Assembly: GCF_040448305.1 (NCBI RefSeq)
Contig: NZ_CP148752.1
Coordinates: 4,402,001-4,466,000 of the forward strand
Origin: Pseudomonas fluorescens
GTDB lineage: Bacteria > Pseudomonadota > Gammaproteobacteria > Pseudomonadales > Pseudomonadaceae
DNA: 64,000 nucleotides
Direction of reading: 5' to 3'
Below, one piece after another: positions 38,162-46,631 of this stretch (position 1 is the stretch's first letter; every line of letters starts with the position of its first letter). The translations under genes and the position numbers were made by a program. The notes under the pieces were generated by a model, which was not told the DNA's origin, ran no database searches, and was given only the letters and a program-made list of their open reading frames with translations.

Positions 38162-38339
38162 GACCGTGCCGCTCCCTGATTGCCTCAATGATTTCGCGGG
38201 TTCTGATCCGCTACCTAAAAGGTATGAGCAGCGGACTCGGCGGAAATTCATTTTTGATGCAACCAGGTGACGGGTATCAAGCATGCTGATCAATTTTGCC
38301 CATCAGGCGGCACGCTGTCCCTAAAGCCCTGCGGAAAAA

Positions 38340-38432
38340 ACCTGTGGGAGCGAGCCTGCTCGCGAATGCGGTAATTCAGCCAACATCGATAGCGACTGAC
38401 ACTACGTCTTCGCGAGCAGGCTCGCTCCCACA
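38340..38432. repeat. inverted REP pair (REPIN)
   Basis: Opposed GTGGGAGCGAGCCTGCTCGC and GCGAGCAGGCTCGCTCCCAC copies with a 40-bp spacer. Confidence 0.9.
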
Positions 38433-38451
38433 TGGACCGCGGCGGTTGGAC

Positions 38452-38736
38452 TTACTGCGACATTTCACTTTTTTTCATCGCATCCTTGGACATCGCGTCT
38501 TTTTTCATCGCGTCCTTGGACATTGCATCCTTGGACATTGCATCCTTGGACATGCTTTCTTTGGACATGGCGTCCTTGGACATCGAATCGGTTTTCTTCA
38601 TCGCATCCTTGGACATCGCGTCCTTGGACATCGAATCCTTGCTCATGCTGTCATTACTCATCGTGTCAGCGGCGAACACAGAGGCAGCACCAACGGCCAG
38701 GCACATGGACAGAACAACAGTGGTCAACTTTTTCAT
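38452..38736 (-). CDS. pentapeptide MXKDX repeat protein
   Basis: This 94-residue exported protein has a Sec signal peptide ending at VFAA. It is followed almost entirely by about 13 copies of MSKDA/MSKDS/MKKDA, matching the MXKDX repeat family. The mature protein is Met-, Lys- and Asp-rich and highly charged; its function is unknown, and periplasmic metal binding through Met and Asp is a possibility only. AAGGAG precedes the ATG at 38736. It lies just downstream of, and on the same strand as, a molybdenum oxidoreductase/cytochrome b pair. Confidence 0.9.
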   Translation of the reverse strand: MKKLTTVVLSMCLAVGAASVFAADTMSNDSMSKDSMSKDAMSKDAMKKTDSMSKDAMSKESMSKDAMSKDAMSKDAMKKDAMSKDAMKKSEMSQ

Positions 38737-38789
38737 GATGAAACTCCTTGGAGCGTGGGTTGTGGAGGTGTGAAACGGCCAGGCCCCCA

Positions 38790-39575
38790 TCAGCTGCCAC
38801 CGAACCAGTTGTAGCCCTGGTCTTCCCAGTAGCCGCCGCTGTAGGTGTTGCTGACGAAAATCGCCTGAATGTGTTTGGGGTTCTTGTAGCCAAGCTTGGT
38901 GGGCATGCGCAGCTTCATCGGGAAGCCGTATTCGCGCGGCAGCACCGCGCCGTCATAAGTCAGCGTCAGCAGGGTCTGCGCATGCAGCGCGGTGGCCATG
39001 TCGATGCTGGTGTAGTAGTCGTCGGCGCACTTGAAACCGACGTATTTGGCGTCGGTATCGGCGCCGATGCGCTTGAGGAAATCGCTGAAGCGCACGCCGC
39101 CCCAACGCCCGATCGCGCTCCAGCCTTCGACGCAAATGTGCCGGGTGACCTGCTCGGTCTGGGCCATGGCGCGCAGCTCTTCGAGGCGCCAGCTGCGCTT
39201 GTCGGCGACCAGGCCGGTGACTTCCAGGCGATAGCCCTCCTCCTCCACCGTCGGTGCTTCGTCGATGCCGTAGAAGGCATTGAAGGGAAACGGCCGGGTG
39301 ATCATCGATTCTGGATAGGTCGGCGCCATCGCGTTGGGGTTGAACAGCCAGCCTTGCACCCGGTCGTTGAAGCGCGACATGGACGACAGCGCAGTCTCGA
39401 CGCTTTCGTTGTCGGTGATACTGCAACCGGACAACATCGCCACGCCACCGAGGGTCAGGCCACGCAGCAGGAACGAGCGGCGCGAGCGGTCTTCGATCTG
39501 TGGCGCGAGGATCTTTCGGGCGTCGGTCAGGATCGAAGCCTCGTCCAGCCCGGGTACCTGAATGCGCTTTTTCAT
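38790..39575 (-). CDS. sulfite oxidase/YedY-like molybdopterin oxidoreductase
   Basis: The 261-residue enzyme has the sulfite-oxidase molybdopterin fold. A twin-Arg signal (DRSRRSFLLRG, residues 29-39) and a following hydrophobic stretch with LSGC suggest Tat export, possibly with lipid anchoring. The molybdenum-ligand Cys is in HICVEGWSAIGRWGG. FPMKLRMPTKLGYK is a family block. It overlaps the cytochrome b gene by four bases, so the two form a periplasmic reductase with a membrane electron donor, comparable to MsrPQ but with a different haem subunit. The substrate is unknown. Confidence 0.9.
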   Translation of the reverse strand: MKKRIQVPGLDEASILTDARKILAPQIEDRSRRSFLLRGLTLGGVAMLSGCSITDNESVETALSSMSRFNDRVQGWLFNPNAMAPTYPESMITRPFPFNAFYGIDEAPTVEEEGYRLEVTGLVADKRSWRLEELRAMAQTEQVTRHICVEGWSAIGRWGGVRFSDFLKRIGADTDAKYVGFKCADDYYTSIDMATALHAQTLLTLTYDGAVLPREYGFPMKLRMPTKLGYKNPKHIQAIFVSNTYSGGYWEDQGYNWFGGS

Positions 39576-40189
39576 ACCTGCTCCTTGCGGCCGACGATCA
39601 TGGCCAACAGCGTTTTCGGAACCAGTGCGACCATCACCAGATGCACCGCCACGAAGGCCACCAGCAATGCCATGGCGAAGAAGTGCACGCGACGCGCGCC
39701 CTCGTAGCCGAACAGCAATTCACGCAGCAGCGGAAACTGCACCGACTTCCACAACACCAGCCCGGAGAGCACCAGCAGGAGGATGTCGACCATCACGAAC
39801 AGGTATGCAAAACGCTGCACCTGGTTGTAATGACTGAGATCGGCGTGCCCGAGTTTTCCGCGCAAGGCGGCCCACAGGTCATGCAGCACACCTTTGGGCG
39901 AAACCGGGAAGAAACGCCGCTTCAGGCGTCCGCTAAACAGGTTGAAGGCCAGGTAGATCAGGCCGTTGATCGCCAGGAACCACATCGCCGCGAAATGCCA
40001 TTGCAGCGCGCCTGCCAGCCAGCCGCCGAGGGTGATCGAATTGGGAAAGCTGAAATCATAGATCGGCGAGGCGTTGTAGATGCGCCAGCCGCTGGTGACC
40101 ATCACCAGCACTGCCAGGGCGTTGAGCCAATGGGTCAGGCGTAGCCAGCGTGGATGAGTGGACTTGGGTGAAGCAGTGTTCTGCGACAT
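39572..40189 (-). CDS. cytochrome b561/b-type haem membrane subunit
   Basis: The 205-residue protein has four transmembrane helices and haem-ligand His in RLTHWLNAL, LQWHFAAMW, RRVHFFAMA and FVAVHLVMV. It is the nickel-hydrogenase-type cytochrome b fold. The ATG at 40189 has GGAG upstream. It presumably passes quinol electrons to the molybdenum enzyme. Confidence 0.88.
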   Translation of the reverse strand: MSQNTASPKSTHPRWLRLTHWLNALAVLVMVTSGWRIYNASPIYDFSFPNSITLGGWLAGALQWHFAAMWFLAINGLIYLAFNLFSGRLKRRFFPVSPKGVLHDLWAALRGKLGHADLSHYNQVQRFAYLFVMVDILLLVLSGLVLWKSVQFPLLRELLFGYEGARRVHFFAMALLVAFVAVHLVMVALVPKTLLAMIVGRKEQV

Positions 40190-40317
40190 GTCCGGCTCCC
40201 GGTTGTTGTTCGTTGGAGCCGAGTATGGGAGCCGGAAGATCGCCAAATCCTCACGTAAAGTTAAATTAAACGTGATAACTGCCTGGTAACTGCTGACCAA
40301 AGAACCTGTGGGAGAAC

Positions 40318-40410
40318 CTGTGGGAGCGAGCTTGCTCGCGATGGCGTAGTGTCAGGCGATACAACTGCTGAATGACCCACCGCTATCGCGAGCAAGCTCG
40401 CTCCCACAGT
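40318..40410. repeat. inverted REP pair (REPIN)
   Basis: Opposed REPs in the 291-bp divergent gap; the first is preceded by a partial copy (ACCTGTGGGAG at 40305). No other signal was seen in the gap. Confidence 0.88.
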
Positions 40411-40480
40411 GTTTTGTGTGGCCCGGCAAAGACTCAGTTATGTTTAAATGCCGCCCCCTACAAATGACCGACCCGACCCG

Positions 40481-41422
40481 ATGAACCCTGAAGCCCTCGC
40501 CACCCTCAACCAGCACCTGCTGACCGCCCTGGCGGCCGCCCCCGTCGAAACCCGCCGCCTGTTCCACGGCCGTGGCCGCTGCTGGCCGGGGCTGGAGCAA
40601 GTGACCGTGGACTGGTTGCAGGGCGTCGTGCTGGTGGCGCTGTTCAAGGAGCCGGAAGCGGCGCAACTGGAAGATTTGAAGCAATTGCTGATGGCGATCA
40701 CCCAGTCTGAGCAGTGGGCAAAATCCGGTGCTCACACGCTACTGTTGCAACACCGCTACCTGCTGCAAAGCACCACTGAGTGGCTGCTGGGGGACATCAT
40801 CGAGGAAATGACCATCACCGAGGGTGGCCTGAAGTACCGGGTGGACCTGGGCCGCAAGCAAAACACAGGGCTGTTCCTCGACATGCGCTACGGCCGCGAT
40901 TGGGTCCGCGCCAATGCCGGGGGCAAACGGGTGCTGAACCTGTTCGCCTACACCTGTGGTTTCTCGGTGGCGGCCATCGAAGGCGGCGCGAGCCACGTGG
41001 TCAACCTCGACATGTCGAGTCCGGCCTTGAACCGTGGCCGCGACAACCACCGGCTCAACGGCCACGACATGAGCAAGGTCAGTTTCCTCGGCCACGACCT
41101 GTTCAAATCCTGGGGCAAGGTGATCGGCAAAGGCCCGTACAACCTGGTGATCATCGACCCGCCGTCGTTCCAGAAAGGCAGCTTCCTGCTGACCAAGGAT
41201 TACCAGCGTGTGCTGCGCCGCTTGCCGGAACTGCTCGGCCCTCAAGGTACCGTGCTGGCCTGCATGAACGACCCGGCGTTTGGTGCCGACTTCCTGATCG
41301 ATGGCGTGACCCGTGAAGCGCCGAGCCTGCGGTTTGAGCAGCGGCTGGAGAACCCGCCGGAGTTTCCGGATGCGGATATGGAGTGTGGGTTGAAGGCGCT
41401 TGTGTTCCAGTTGGAGAGATAA
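40481..41422 (+). CDS. RlmI/RlmK-like SAM-dependent methyltransferase
   Basis: The 313-residue class I methyltransferase shows SAM motif I VLNLFAYTCGFSVAA, the acidic loop VVNLDMSSPAL and catalytic IIDPPSFQKGSF. These match 23S rRNA m5C/m2G enzymes of the RlmI/RlmK C-terminal family, without an N-terminal PUA or THUMP domain. The RNA target is unknown. The ATG at 40481 fits conserved start MNPEALATLN although the ribosome site is poor; an in-frame ATG lies at 40448. Confidence 0.82.
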   Translation: MNPEALATLNQHLLTALAAAPVETRRLFHGRGRCWPGLEQVTVDWLQGVVLVALFKEPEAAQLEDLKQLLMAITQSEQWAKSGAHTLLLQHRYLLQSTTEWLLGDIIEEMTITEGGLKYRVDLGRKQNTGLFLDMRYGRDWVRANAGGKRVLNLFAYTCGFSVAAIEGGASHVVNLDMSSPALNRGRDNHRLNGHDMSKVSFLGHDLFKSWGKVIGKGPYNLVIIDPPSFQKGSFLLTKDYQRVLRRLPELLGPQGTVLACMNDPAFGADFLIDGVTREAPSLRFEQRLENPPEFPDADMECGLKALVFQLER

Positions 41423-41502
41423 CGAGGGATATCGCTTTATAGATATGCGCCACCCGCTCAGCGCCAACCCGCTCCACACGGCACCTCCGCAGTTGGATAG
41501 AC

Positions 41503-42225
41503 TCAACTTCTTAGCAAGCCATAGAGGAGTTGGCTATCTGCAACTCTGGTCTGATTTAACCGGTGCAAGCTTATTGCAGCAAATGTAATACTGTCCGAGT
41601 TTTCGGATGCCATTCTCGCCCTAAGGTCCGGTAAAACATTAAAAAATGAGACTGCATCTTCTAAGCCTCCTTTAAACTCAATACCAGGATGCATTTTTGA
41701 GACATAATCTCCGACCGCAAAAATAAAATCACGTTGATCACTCGTAAATGCGTTGAGATATTGCATAGTCAATCCTCCACCCATGATAACTTCAGATATA
41801 CCCTGCTGCGGAATCTCATACTGTCGGATAGGGCGACCTAGTGCCCACTGCGCATGATGATTTAAGTAAAAATTATCTACGGCATTCGGCCCAATAGTTA
41901 CCATCCCACTCGCTCTATTTAAATGCAAAAACTCATGACCTAATACCGCACGAAGTGAAACATCCCCAACAGGATTTACATTTATTGCGACTCGACCATA
42001 AAAGTCCCCCGCATGAACCCTGGCATTAGTATTTTCACTGTTCCCACTAAAACCAAGAAACTTTCCACGACCACGCGGACCGTGGTACTCCCTGGCCAGC
42101 CCTTCTCCTCGCCTCATAGAGTCCAAGACCTTACTCATTACTGAGCTGTATCCCGGGCTGAAGTAGCTTTGCAAAATATTTGTATTTTCCATATATCCTA
42201 AGTGCACAGCATTTTGCGCACCTGA
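41503..42225 (-). pseudogene. RHS C-terminal toxin domain (HExxH metalloprotease-like), frameshifted from the RHS core
   Basis: The frame reads EFFSGAQNAVHLGYMENTN and continues for about 240 residues with HEFLH (41923-41937) in LGHEFLHLNRASG. This is a zinc-metallopeptidase motif as in the M91/NleD-like effectors carried by TccC/RHS proteins. Its codon use is AT-richer than its neighbours, typical of exchanged toxin tips. It lacks its own ribosome site and joins the RHS core seamlessly if one base is added to the A7 run at 42225-42231. It is therefore a broken or slippage-dependent C-terminus, not a separate gene. Confidence 0.7.
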
Positions 42226-44327
42226 AAAAAATTCATCGCCTCGAGAATCTCTGACCTAATGTAGGTCGATTGTGCTGATGAGAACTGATGAAGGCCACGC
42301 GCGACAATTACAGAACCACTCGGAATAATCTCGCGTTCAATCTGATCGTTTCCACCAGGATAATATCTTCCATCTACATCGCTAACACTGACCCCCTTGT
42401 TTGAAACGAAACAAAAAATATTTAGCCCATTTACGGGACCCGCTGGATCCGGGCAAATCCAGCGCTGCAACCACGGTGCGTAATACCGGTAGCCATAGTA
42501 ATAAAGCCCCGTCGCATCCCGCTCTTTACCCGAATAGCGAATAGTCTTGTACTGCGCCACCAACGCACTTTTACCCGCCCAGCACGCCGTGCCGCCAAAG
42601 GGGTAATAGTGTTCCTGGGTCAGCATGCCCGCCTCGTCATCCAGTTCCAGGGTGCTGGAACCGAGGTGATCGCTGAGGCTGTAGCGCCATTGATCGTCAT
42701 GAGCACCTTCGGGCCAGTGCAGCGCCCGCACGCTGCTGCGCCCGGCTTCGAGGCTGATGACGTGATGCTCTTCACCGTCGGCCTGACGGTGGATTTCCAG
42801 ACCGGGGAGGTAACGGACCTCGCTGCGCAGGGTGCGGCCGCTGCTGTGGGTGAATCCCGTTTTGCGCAAGCGGTGGCCGGGGCGGTCGTAGCGGTAGCAT
42901 TCGTAGTCGTCGGGCTCGGTTTCGCGTTTGACCAACGTCACACGGCTCAACTGATTGCGGCTGTCCCAGAGCATGGCTTGCCCGCGCTGCAGTTCCTGTT
43001 GATTGCCGCCGGCATCGAAACTCGAGGCGATATCGGGCTCACCGGGCAGCGAGCCGTCGTCGCGTTGCGCGAGGCTGCGGTTGCTCCGTGCCGAGGTGAA
43101 CATCGAGAAGCCGGGCGCATCGCTGTGCTGGCGGGTGATCAGGTTGCCGCCCCGGTCGTACTCGAAGCGTTGGGTGTAATTGCGCCGCTGGTTGGGGTCC
43201 AGCGGTGTGGGTAGCAGTGCCGGCAGGGCCGGGCCATGACTCGGCTGGCTGACCTCCCAGCCCTGGGCTTCGACCAGTTGATACAGGCTGTCGTAGCGGT
43301 AGCGATTGATCGGCTCGATGCGCTGGTTGTTGAAATGGCTGACGGCTTGGGACTCGTCGTGCAGCTTGACGATATTGCCCACCGGGTCGTAGACGTAGTT
43401 CAGGTCCTGCAAGGGCTTCTGGTTTCCGACTGCCGCTACCAGCCGGATCAGCCGGCCGTCATCGGCAGCGTATTCGACGTGGGTCAGCACGCCATTGCCG
43501 GCGGTTTCGCGTTCGACCTGATCCTGGGCGTTGTAGCGGATGTCGTGGACCAAGGATTGTCGCTGCTTGTTCTCACCGGCCATTTGCAGCCAGACCTCAC
43601 TCAGCTTGCCGGCCACGTCGTAGGCAAAGGTGTGAACGTTGCCCATGGCATCGGTTTGTTCCTGAAGCTCGCCGATGGGATTGAAGATGTGGCAGGTGAT
43701 GAATGATTGGGCTTCCAGACACGCCTCGCGGTCATCGATATCCAAGGGCCAATCAGGTGTTTCGAGGTCAGCGAGGAAGCGTCGATCTTCTACCAGCACG
43801 GCACCGACAAGCCCATAGACGGGAAAGATTTGAGTACCCGCCGGATGGTCATGGCGGATCATCTGCCCGCACTGGTTGTGCGCTACGTACGCGGGTTCGG
43901 AGCCACCATAGGTCAAGCGTTCCACCACTCGAGGTCGTTCCCCCGCGTCCTGTTCCGTGACGGTGATCGGTCGCTGTTGTTCGTCGAACTCGGTGTGACG
44001 CTGACTGCCTCGTGCATCCCAGAACGAGAGAGGTAACCCAACCTGGTCCGGCAAACTCAACTGCCACCCGGCATCGACGCTGTCCGTCAACAACGGTTGC
44101 CCGCTCAAGCCGTAGATCGTGGTCAGGTTCGGCTGCGGCGCCATGCCCCACAACCGTGGGTCCCACGACTCGACCAACCGCCCTGCCGCGTCGAAACTTT
44201 GCCGGGTGGTGCGCGGGTCAATCTCCGGGCTGTCGGGATGACGGCAATAGCCGATGCTGCGAACCGTCAGGGCACGAGGATCGATGACCGACAGCGTTGG
44301 TGTCGCGGCGTGGTGGTGAGTGTTCAC
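42198..44327 (-). CDS. RHS-repeat core of a TccC-like toxin (frameshifted near its C-terminus)
   Basis: The 709-residue product carries YD/RHS repeats (for example VHTFAYDVAGKLSEVW, YVYDPVGNIVKL) and the RHS-associated core. The core includes SDHLGSSTLELDDEAG, YYPFGGTACW and SGKERDATGLYYYGYRYYAPWLQRW. The core normally ends at the autoproteolytic DPAGPVNGLN segment, after which the variable toxin begins. Here the toxin frame is lost at a T7 run (minus strand) after EAMNFF. The GTG at 44327 matches the Pseudomonas RHS N-terminus. No TcA/TcB gene is in the window. A one-base change would restore a protein of about 945 residues. Confidence 0.85.
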   Translation of the reverse strand: MNTHHHAATPTLSVIDPRALTVRSIGYCRHPDSPEIDPRTTRQSFDAAGRLVESWDPRLWGMAPQPNLTTIYGLSGQPLLTDSVDAGWQLSLPDQVGLPLSFWDARGSQRHTEFDEQQRPITVTEQDAGERPRVVERLTYGGSEPAYVAHNQCGQMIRHDHPAGTQIFPVYGLVGAVLVEDRRFLADLETPDWPLDIDDREACLEAQSFITCHIFNPIGELQEQTDAMGNVHTFAYDVAGKLSEVWLQMAGENKQRQSLVHDIRYNAQDQVERETAGNGVLTHVEYAADDGRLIRLVAAVGNQKPLQDLNYVYDPVGNIVKLHDESQAVSHFNNQRIEPINRYRYDSLYQLVEAQGWEVSQPSHGPALPALLPTPLDPNQRRNYTQRFEYDRGGNLITRQHSDAPGFSMFTSARSNRSLAQRDDGSLPGEPDIASSFDAGGNQQELQRGQAMLWDSRNQLSRVTLVKRETEPDDYECYRYDRPGHRLRKTGFTHSSGRTLRSEVRYLPGLEIHRQADGEEHHVISLEAGRSSVRALHWPEGAHDDQWRYSLSDHLGSSTLELDDEAGMLTQEHYYPFGGTACWAGKSALVAQYKTIRYSGKERDATGLYYYGYRYYAPWLQRWICPDPAGPVNGLNIFCFVSNKGVSVSDVDGRYYPGGNDQIEREIIPSGSVIVARGLHQFSSAQSTYIRSEILEAMNFFQVRKMLCT

Positions 44328-44477
44328 GGCATTGACGGTCCTTCGCTTTGACTGAGGACAGACTGGGCCTATTTGCGCCGGACCGAAACTGTAAGAAGTT
44401 ACAGGTCTGCGCCTGTGACATCGCCATGGCGGGCAAAGCTTTTTCCATTCAAGCGGATGAGACGCAGGGCTGTCGAT

Positions 44478-45251
44478 TCAACGCGGCTGCAACACCAGCG
44501 CAAACAACTCGCCATGCCCGTTCACGTTGAGCTTGTGATAGAGGTTGCGCCGATGCACTTTCACCGTTTCCGGGGAGATGCCCAATTGCTGGGCGATGGC
44601 CTTGCTGGAAAAACCCTGGAGAATCAGGCGCGCGGTTTCGATTTCCCGCTGCGTCAGGCGTGCGTCGAAGCGATCAAGCAAAGTCGCCAGGTCGCCGGCC
44701 GGTGGTTCGGCGACCGGCCCTTCCGGTGGCAGCAAATCCAGGTGTCGACGCATTGCTGCCAGCACCCAGTCACGCACGCACAGCAGACGGCCCTGTTCCT
44801 CCAGACTGAAGCGCGTCGAACGCCCCAGGGACAGGCCGAGCACGGCGCCATCGACGTTGACCATGAACTGCAACTCGTCCCCACCGACCACGGTGCTGAA
44901 GTAACTCAGGTAGTACTCACTGTGCTGGAACTGGTCGGGGGCCACCGAGTCAAGACTGTGCAAGCCGTCGGCGATGCCCGCGCAAGCGGCTTGGTAGAAC
45001 GGATCGAGCAGGTACATGCCAGCGCTGTAGTCCGCCAGTTCTTCATGTTCTTCGGTGCTGCCCTTGGCATCGAAGTCAATCAGCAGGCGCGGCACATGAC
45101 CCGGGCGCATCAGCGCCACCAGCGCATTGTCCAGCGGCACCAGCAAGCGCAGGGTATCGACCAGCGCACGCCAGAAACTGTCCCGCCCCACCGCCGTGAA
45201 GACCCGCGCCAGCCCCTGGTGCACCGGCAACTCTTTCAACAACGCGTCCAC
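44478..45251 (-). CDS. LuxR-family transcriptional regulator
   Basis: The 257-residue regulator has a C-terminal GerE-type HTH (LTQREIETARLILQGFSSKA, then GISPETVKVHRRNLYHKL). The N-terminal 180 residues form an uncharacterised sensor without a receiver Asp. The GTG at 45251 has AGGGG upstream. It is divergent from the polyamine-binding protein gene, which it probably controls. Confidence 0.88.
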   Translation of the reverse strand: MDALLKELPVHQGLARVFTAVGRDSFWRALVDTLRLLVPLDNALVALMRPGHVPRLLIDFDAKGSTEEHEELADYSAGMYLLDPFYQAACAGIADGLHSLDSVAPDQFQHSEYYLSYFSTVVGGDELQFMVNVDGAVLGLSLGRSTRFSLEEQGRLLCVRDWVLAAMRRHLDLLPPEGPVAEPPAGDLATLLDRFDARLTQREIETARLILQGFSSKAIAQQLGISPETVKVHRRNLYHKLNVNGHGELFALVLQPR

Positions 45252-45361
45252 GCACTACCCCTTTTGAGTAACCCATGATGGGAATGGGTGAAAACCACCC
45301 CGGTCGATACGCTGCAAACTCCTGATTACCACCGGCCGCCACAGGCCAGGAGTGCCGCATC

Positions 45362-46465
45362 ATGAGTCGTCACCGCTTGTATTTCAATCTGGGGTTTGGC
45401 GCCTGTCTGGCGGTTTCGCTGTCGGCTTTTGCGGTCGAAGCCCCGACGGTGCACGTGTACAACTGGTACGACTACATCGGCCCCACCACCTTGCAGGACT
45501 TCAAGCGTGACACCGGGATTGCGCCGGTCTACGACACCTTCGACAGTGCCGAAGTGCTCGAGGGCAAATTGCTCACCAGCCGTAGCGGCTACGACGTGGT
45601 GGTGGCCAGCAACTTCAGTTTGCCCACGCTGATCAAGGCCGGTGCCCTCGCCCCCCTGCCCCGTGCGCAGATGCCGGACTTCAAGAACATGGACAGCGAA
45701 CTGCTGGCAAAACTGGCCAACAACGATCCGGGCAACCAGTACGCCGTGCCCTACCTGTGGGGCACCAACGGCATTGGCTACAACATCGACAAAATCCGCG
45801 CAGCGCTGGGCGACAAGGCACCGGTGGATTCCTGGGACCTGGTGTTCAAGGAAGAGAACCTGGCCAGGCTCAGCGAATGCGGTGTGGCCATGCTCGACTC
45901 GCCGTCGGAGATGCTGCCGGTCGCCCTGCACTACCTCGGCCTGCCGCCCAACAGCACCAACCCCGAGGACTACAAGAAGGCCGAAGCGCTGCTGCTGAAA
46001 CTGCGCCCGCACATCGCCTACTTCAACTCGTCGAAGTTCATCAGCGACCTGTCCAACGGCAACATCTGCGTGGCGGTGGGCTGGTCCGGCGCGATGCTCG
46101 AAGCCAAGACCACCGCCGAGCAGGCCGGCAACGGCGTTAAGATCGCCTACAGCTTGCCGAAGGAAGGCGCGCCGGTGTGGTTCGACACGCTGGTGCTGCT
46201 CAAGGATGCGCCACACCCGGAACAAGGCATGGCCTTCATCGACTACCTGATGCGCCCTGAAGTCATCGCACCCGTCAGTGACCACCTCAACTATCCCAAT
46301 GGCAACCGTAGCGCGACCACACTGGTGGCCGAAGCGACCCGCAGCAACCCGGCCGTTTATCCACCCGCCGAAGCCATGGCGACCTTGTTCACCCTCCAGC
46401 CCCTGCCGCCCGCTACCGAGCGCGTGCGCACGCGGATCTGGAGCAAGGTCAAAAACGGCCAGTGA
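45362..46465 (+). CDS. polyamine ABC transporter substrate-binding protein (PotF/SpuD-like)
   Basis: This 367-residue periplasmic protein has a signal peptide ending near AFAVEA. The PotF family start VHVYNWYDYIGPTTLQDF supplies an aromatic and acidic polyamine-binding residue pair. Other blocks are YAVPYLWGTNGIGYN and VAVGWSGAM. It binds putrescine- or spermidine-type ligands. No permease genes follow; the next gene is a P1 peptidase, so uptake may use other subunits or the protein may feed a catabolic pathway. AGGAG precedes the ATG. Confidence 0.9.
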   Translation: MSRHRLYFNLGFGACLAVSLSAFAVEAPTVHVYNWYDYIGPTTLQDFKRDTGIAPVYDTFDSAEVLEGKLLTSRSGYDVVVASNFSLPTLIKAGALAPLPRAQMPDFKNMDSELLAKLANNDPGNQYAVPYLWGTNGIGYNIDKIRAALGDKAPVDSWDLVFKEENLARLSECGVAMLDSPSEMLPVALHYLGLPPNSTNPEDYKKAEALLLKLRPHIAYFNSSKFISDLSNGNICVAVGWSGAMLEAKTTAEQAGNGVKIAYSLPKEGAPVWFDTLVLLKDAPHPEQGMAFIDYLMRPEVIAPVSDHLNYPNGNRSATTLVAEATRSNPAVYPPAEAMATLFTLQPLPPATERVRTRIWSKVKNGQ

Positions 46466-46479
46466 ATCCAGTTCTGTTC

Positions 46480-46591
46480 TGTGGCGAGGGAGCTTGCTCC
46501 CGCTTGAGTGCGCAGCACTCACAAAATCGACGTATTAACTGAGATCTTGGGGCTGCTGCGCAACCCAGCGGGAGCAAGCTCCCTCGCCACA
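46480..46591. repeat. inverted REP-like pair (GGCGAGGGAGCTTGCTCCC type)
   Basis: TGTGGCGAGGGAGCTTGCTC faces its complement at 46571-46591. A third REP subfamily. Confidence 0.85.
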
Positions 46592-46631
46592 GGATCGAGT
46601 TGGCCTGCAAATTTTCTGGAATGAATTAACG

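Noticed and set aside
38460..38660. Tandem 15-bp repeat TCCTTGGACATCGC on the plus strand
   Set aside because: It is the coding sequence of the MXKDX pentapeptide repeats on the minus strand, not a satellite.
43236..43706. Long open frames opposite the RHS gene
   Set aside because: Shadow frames in high-GC sequence; the minus-strand RHS protein explains the region.
45076..45363. Alternative ATG frame at the start of the LuxR gene
   Set aside because: It is out of frame with the conserved HTH protein; the GTG at 45251 with AGGGG upstream fits better.
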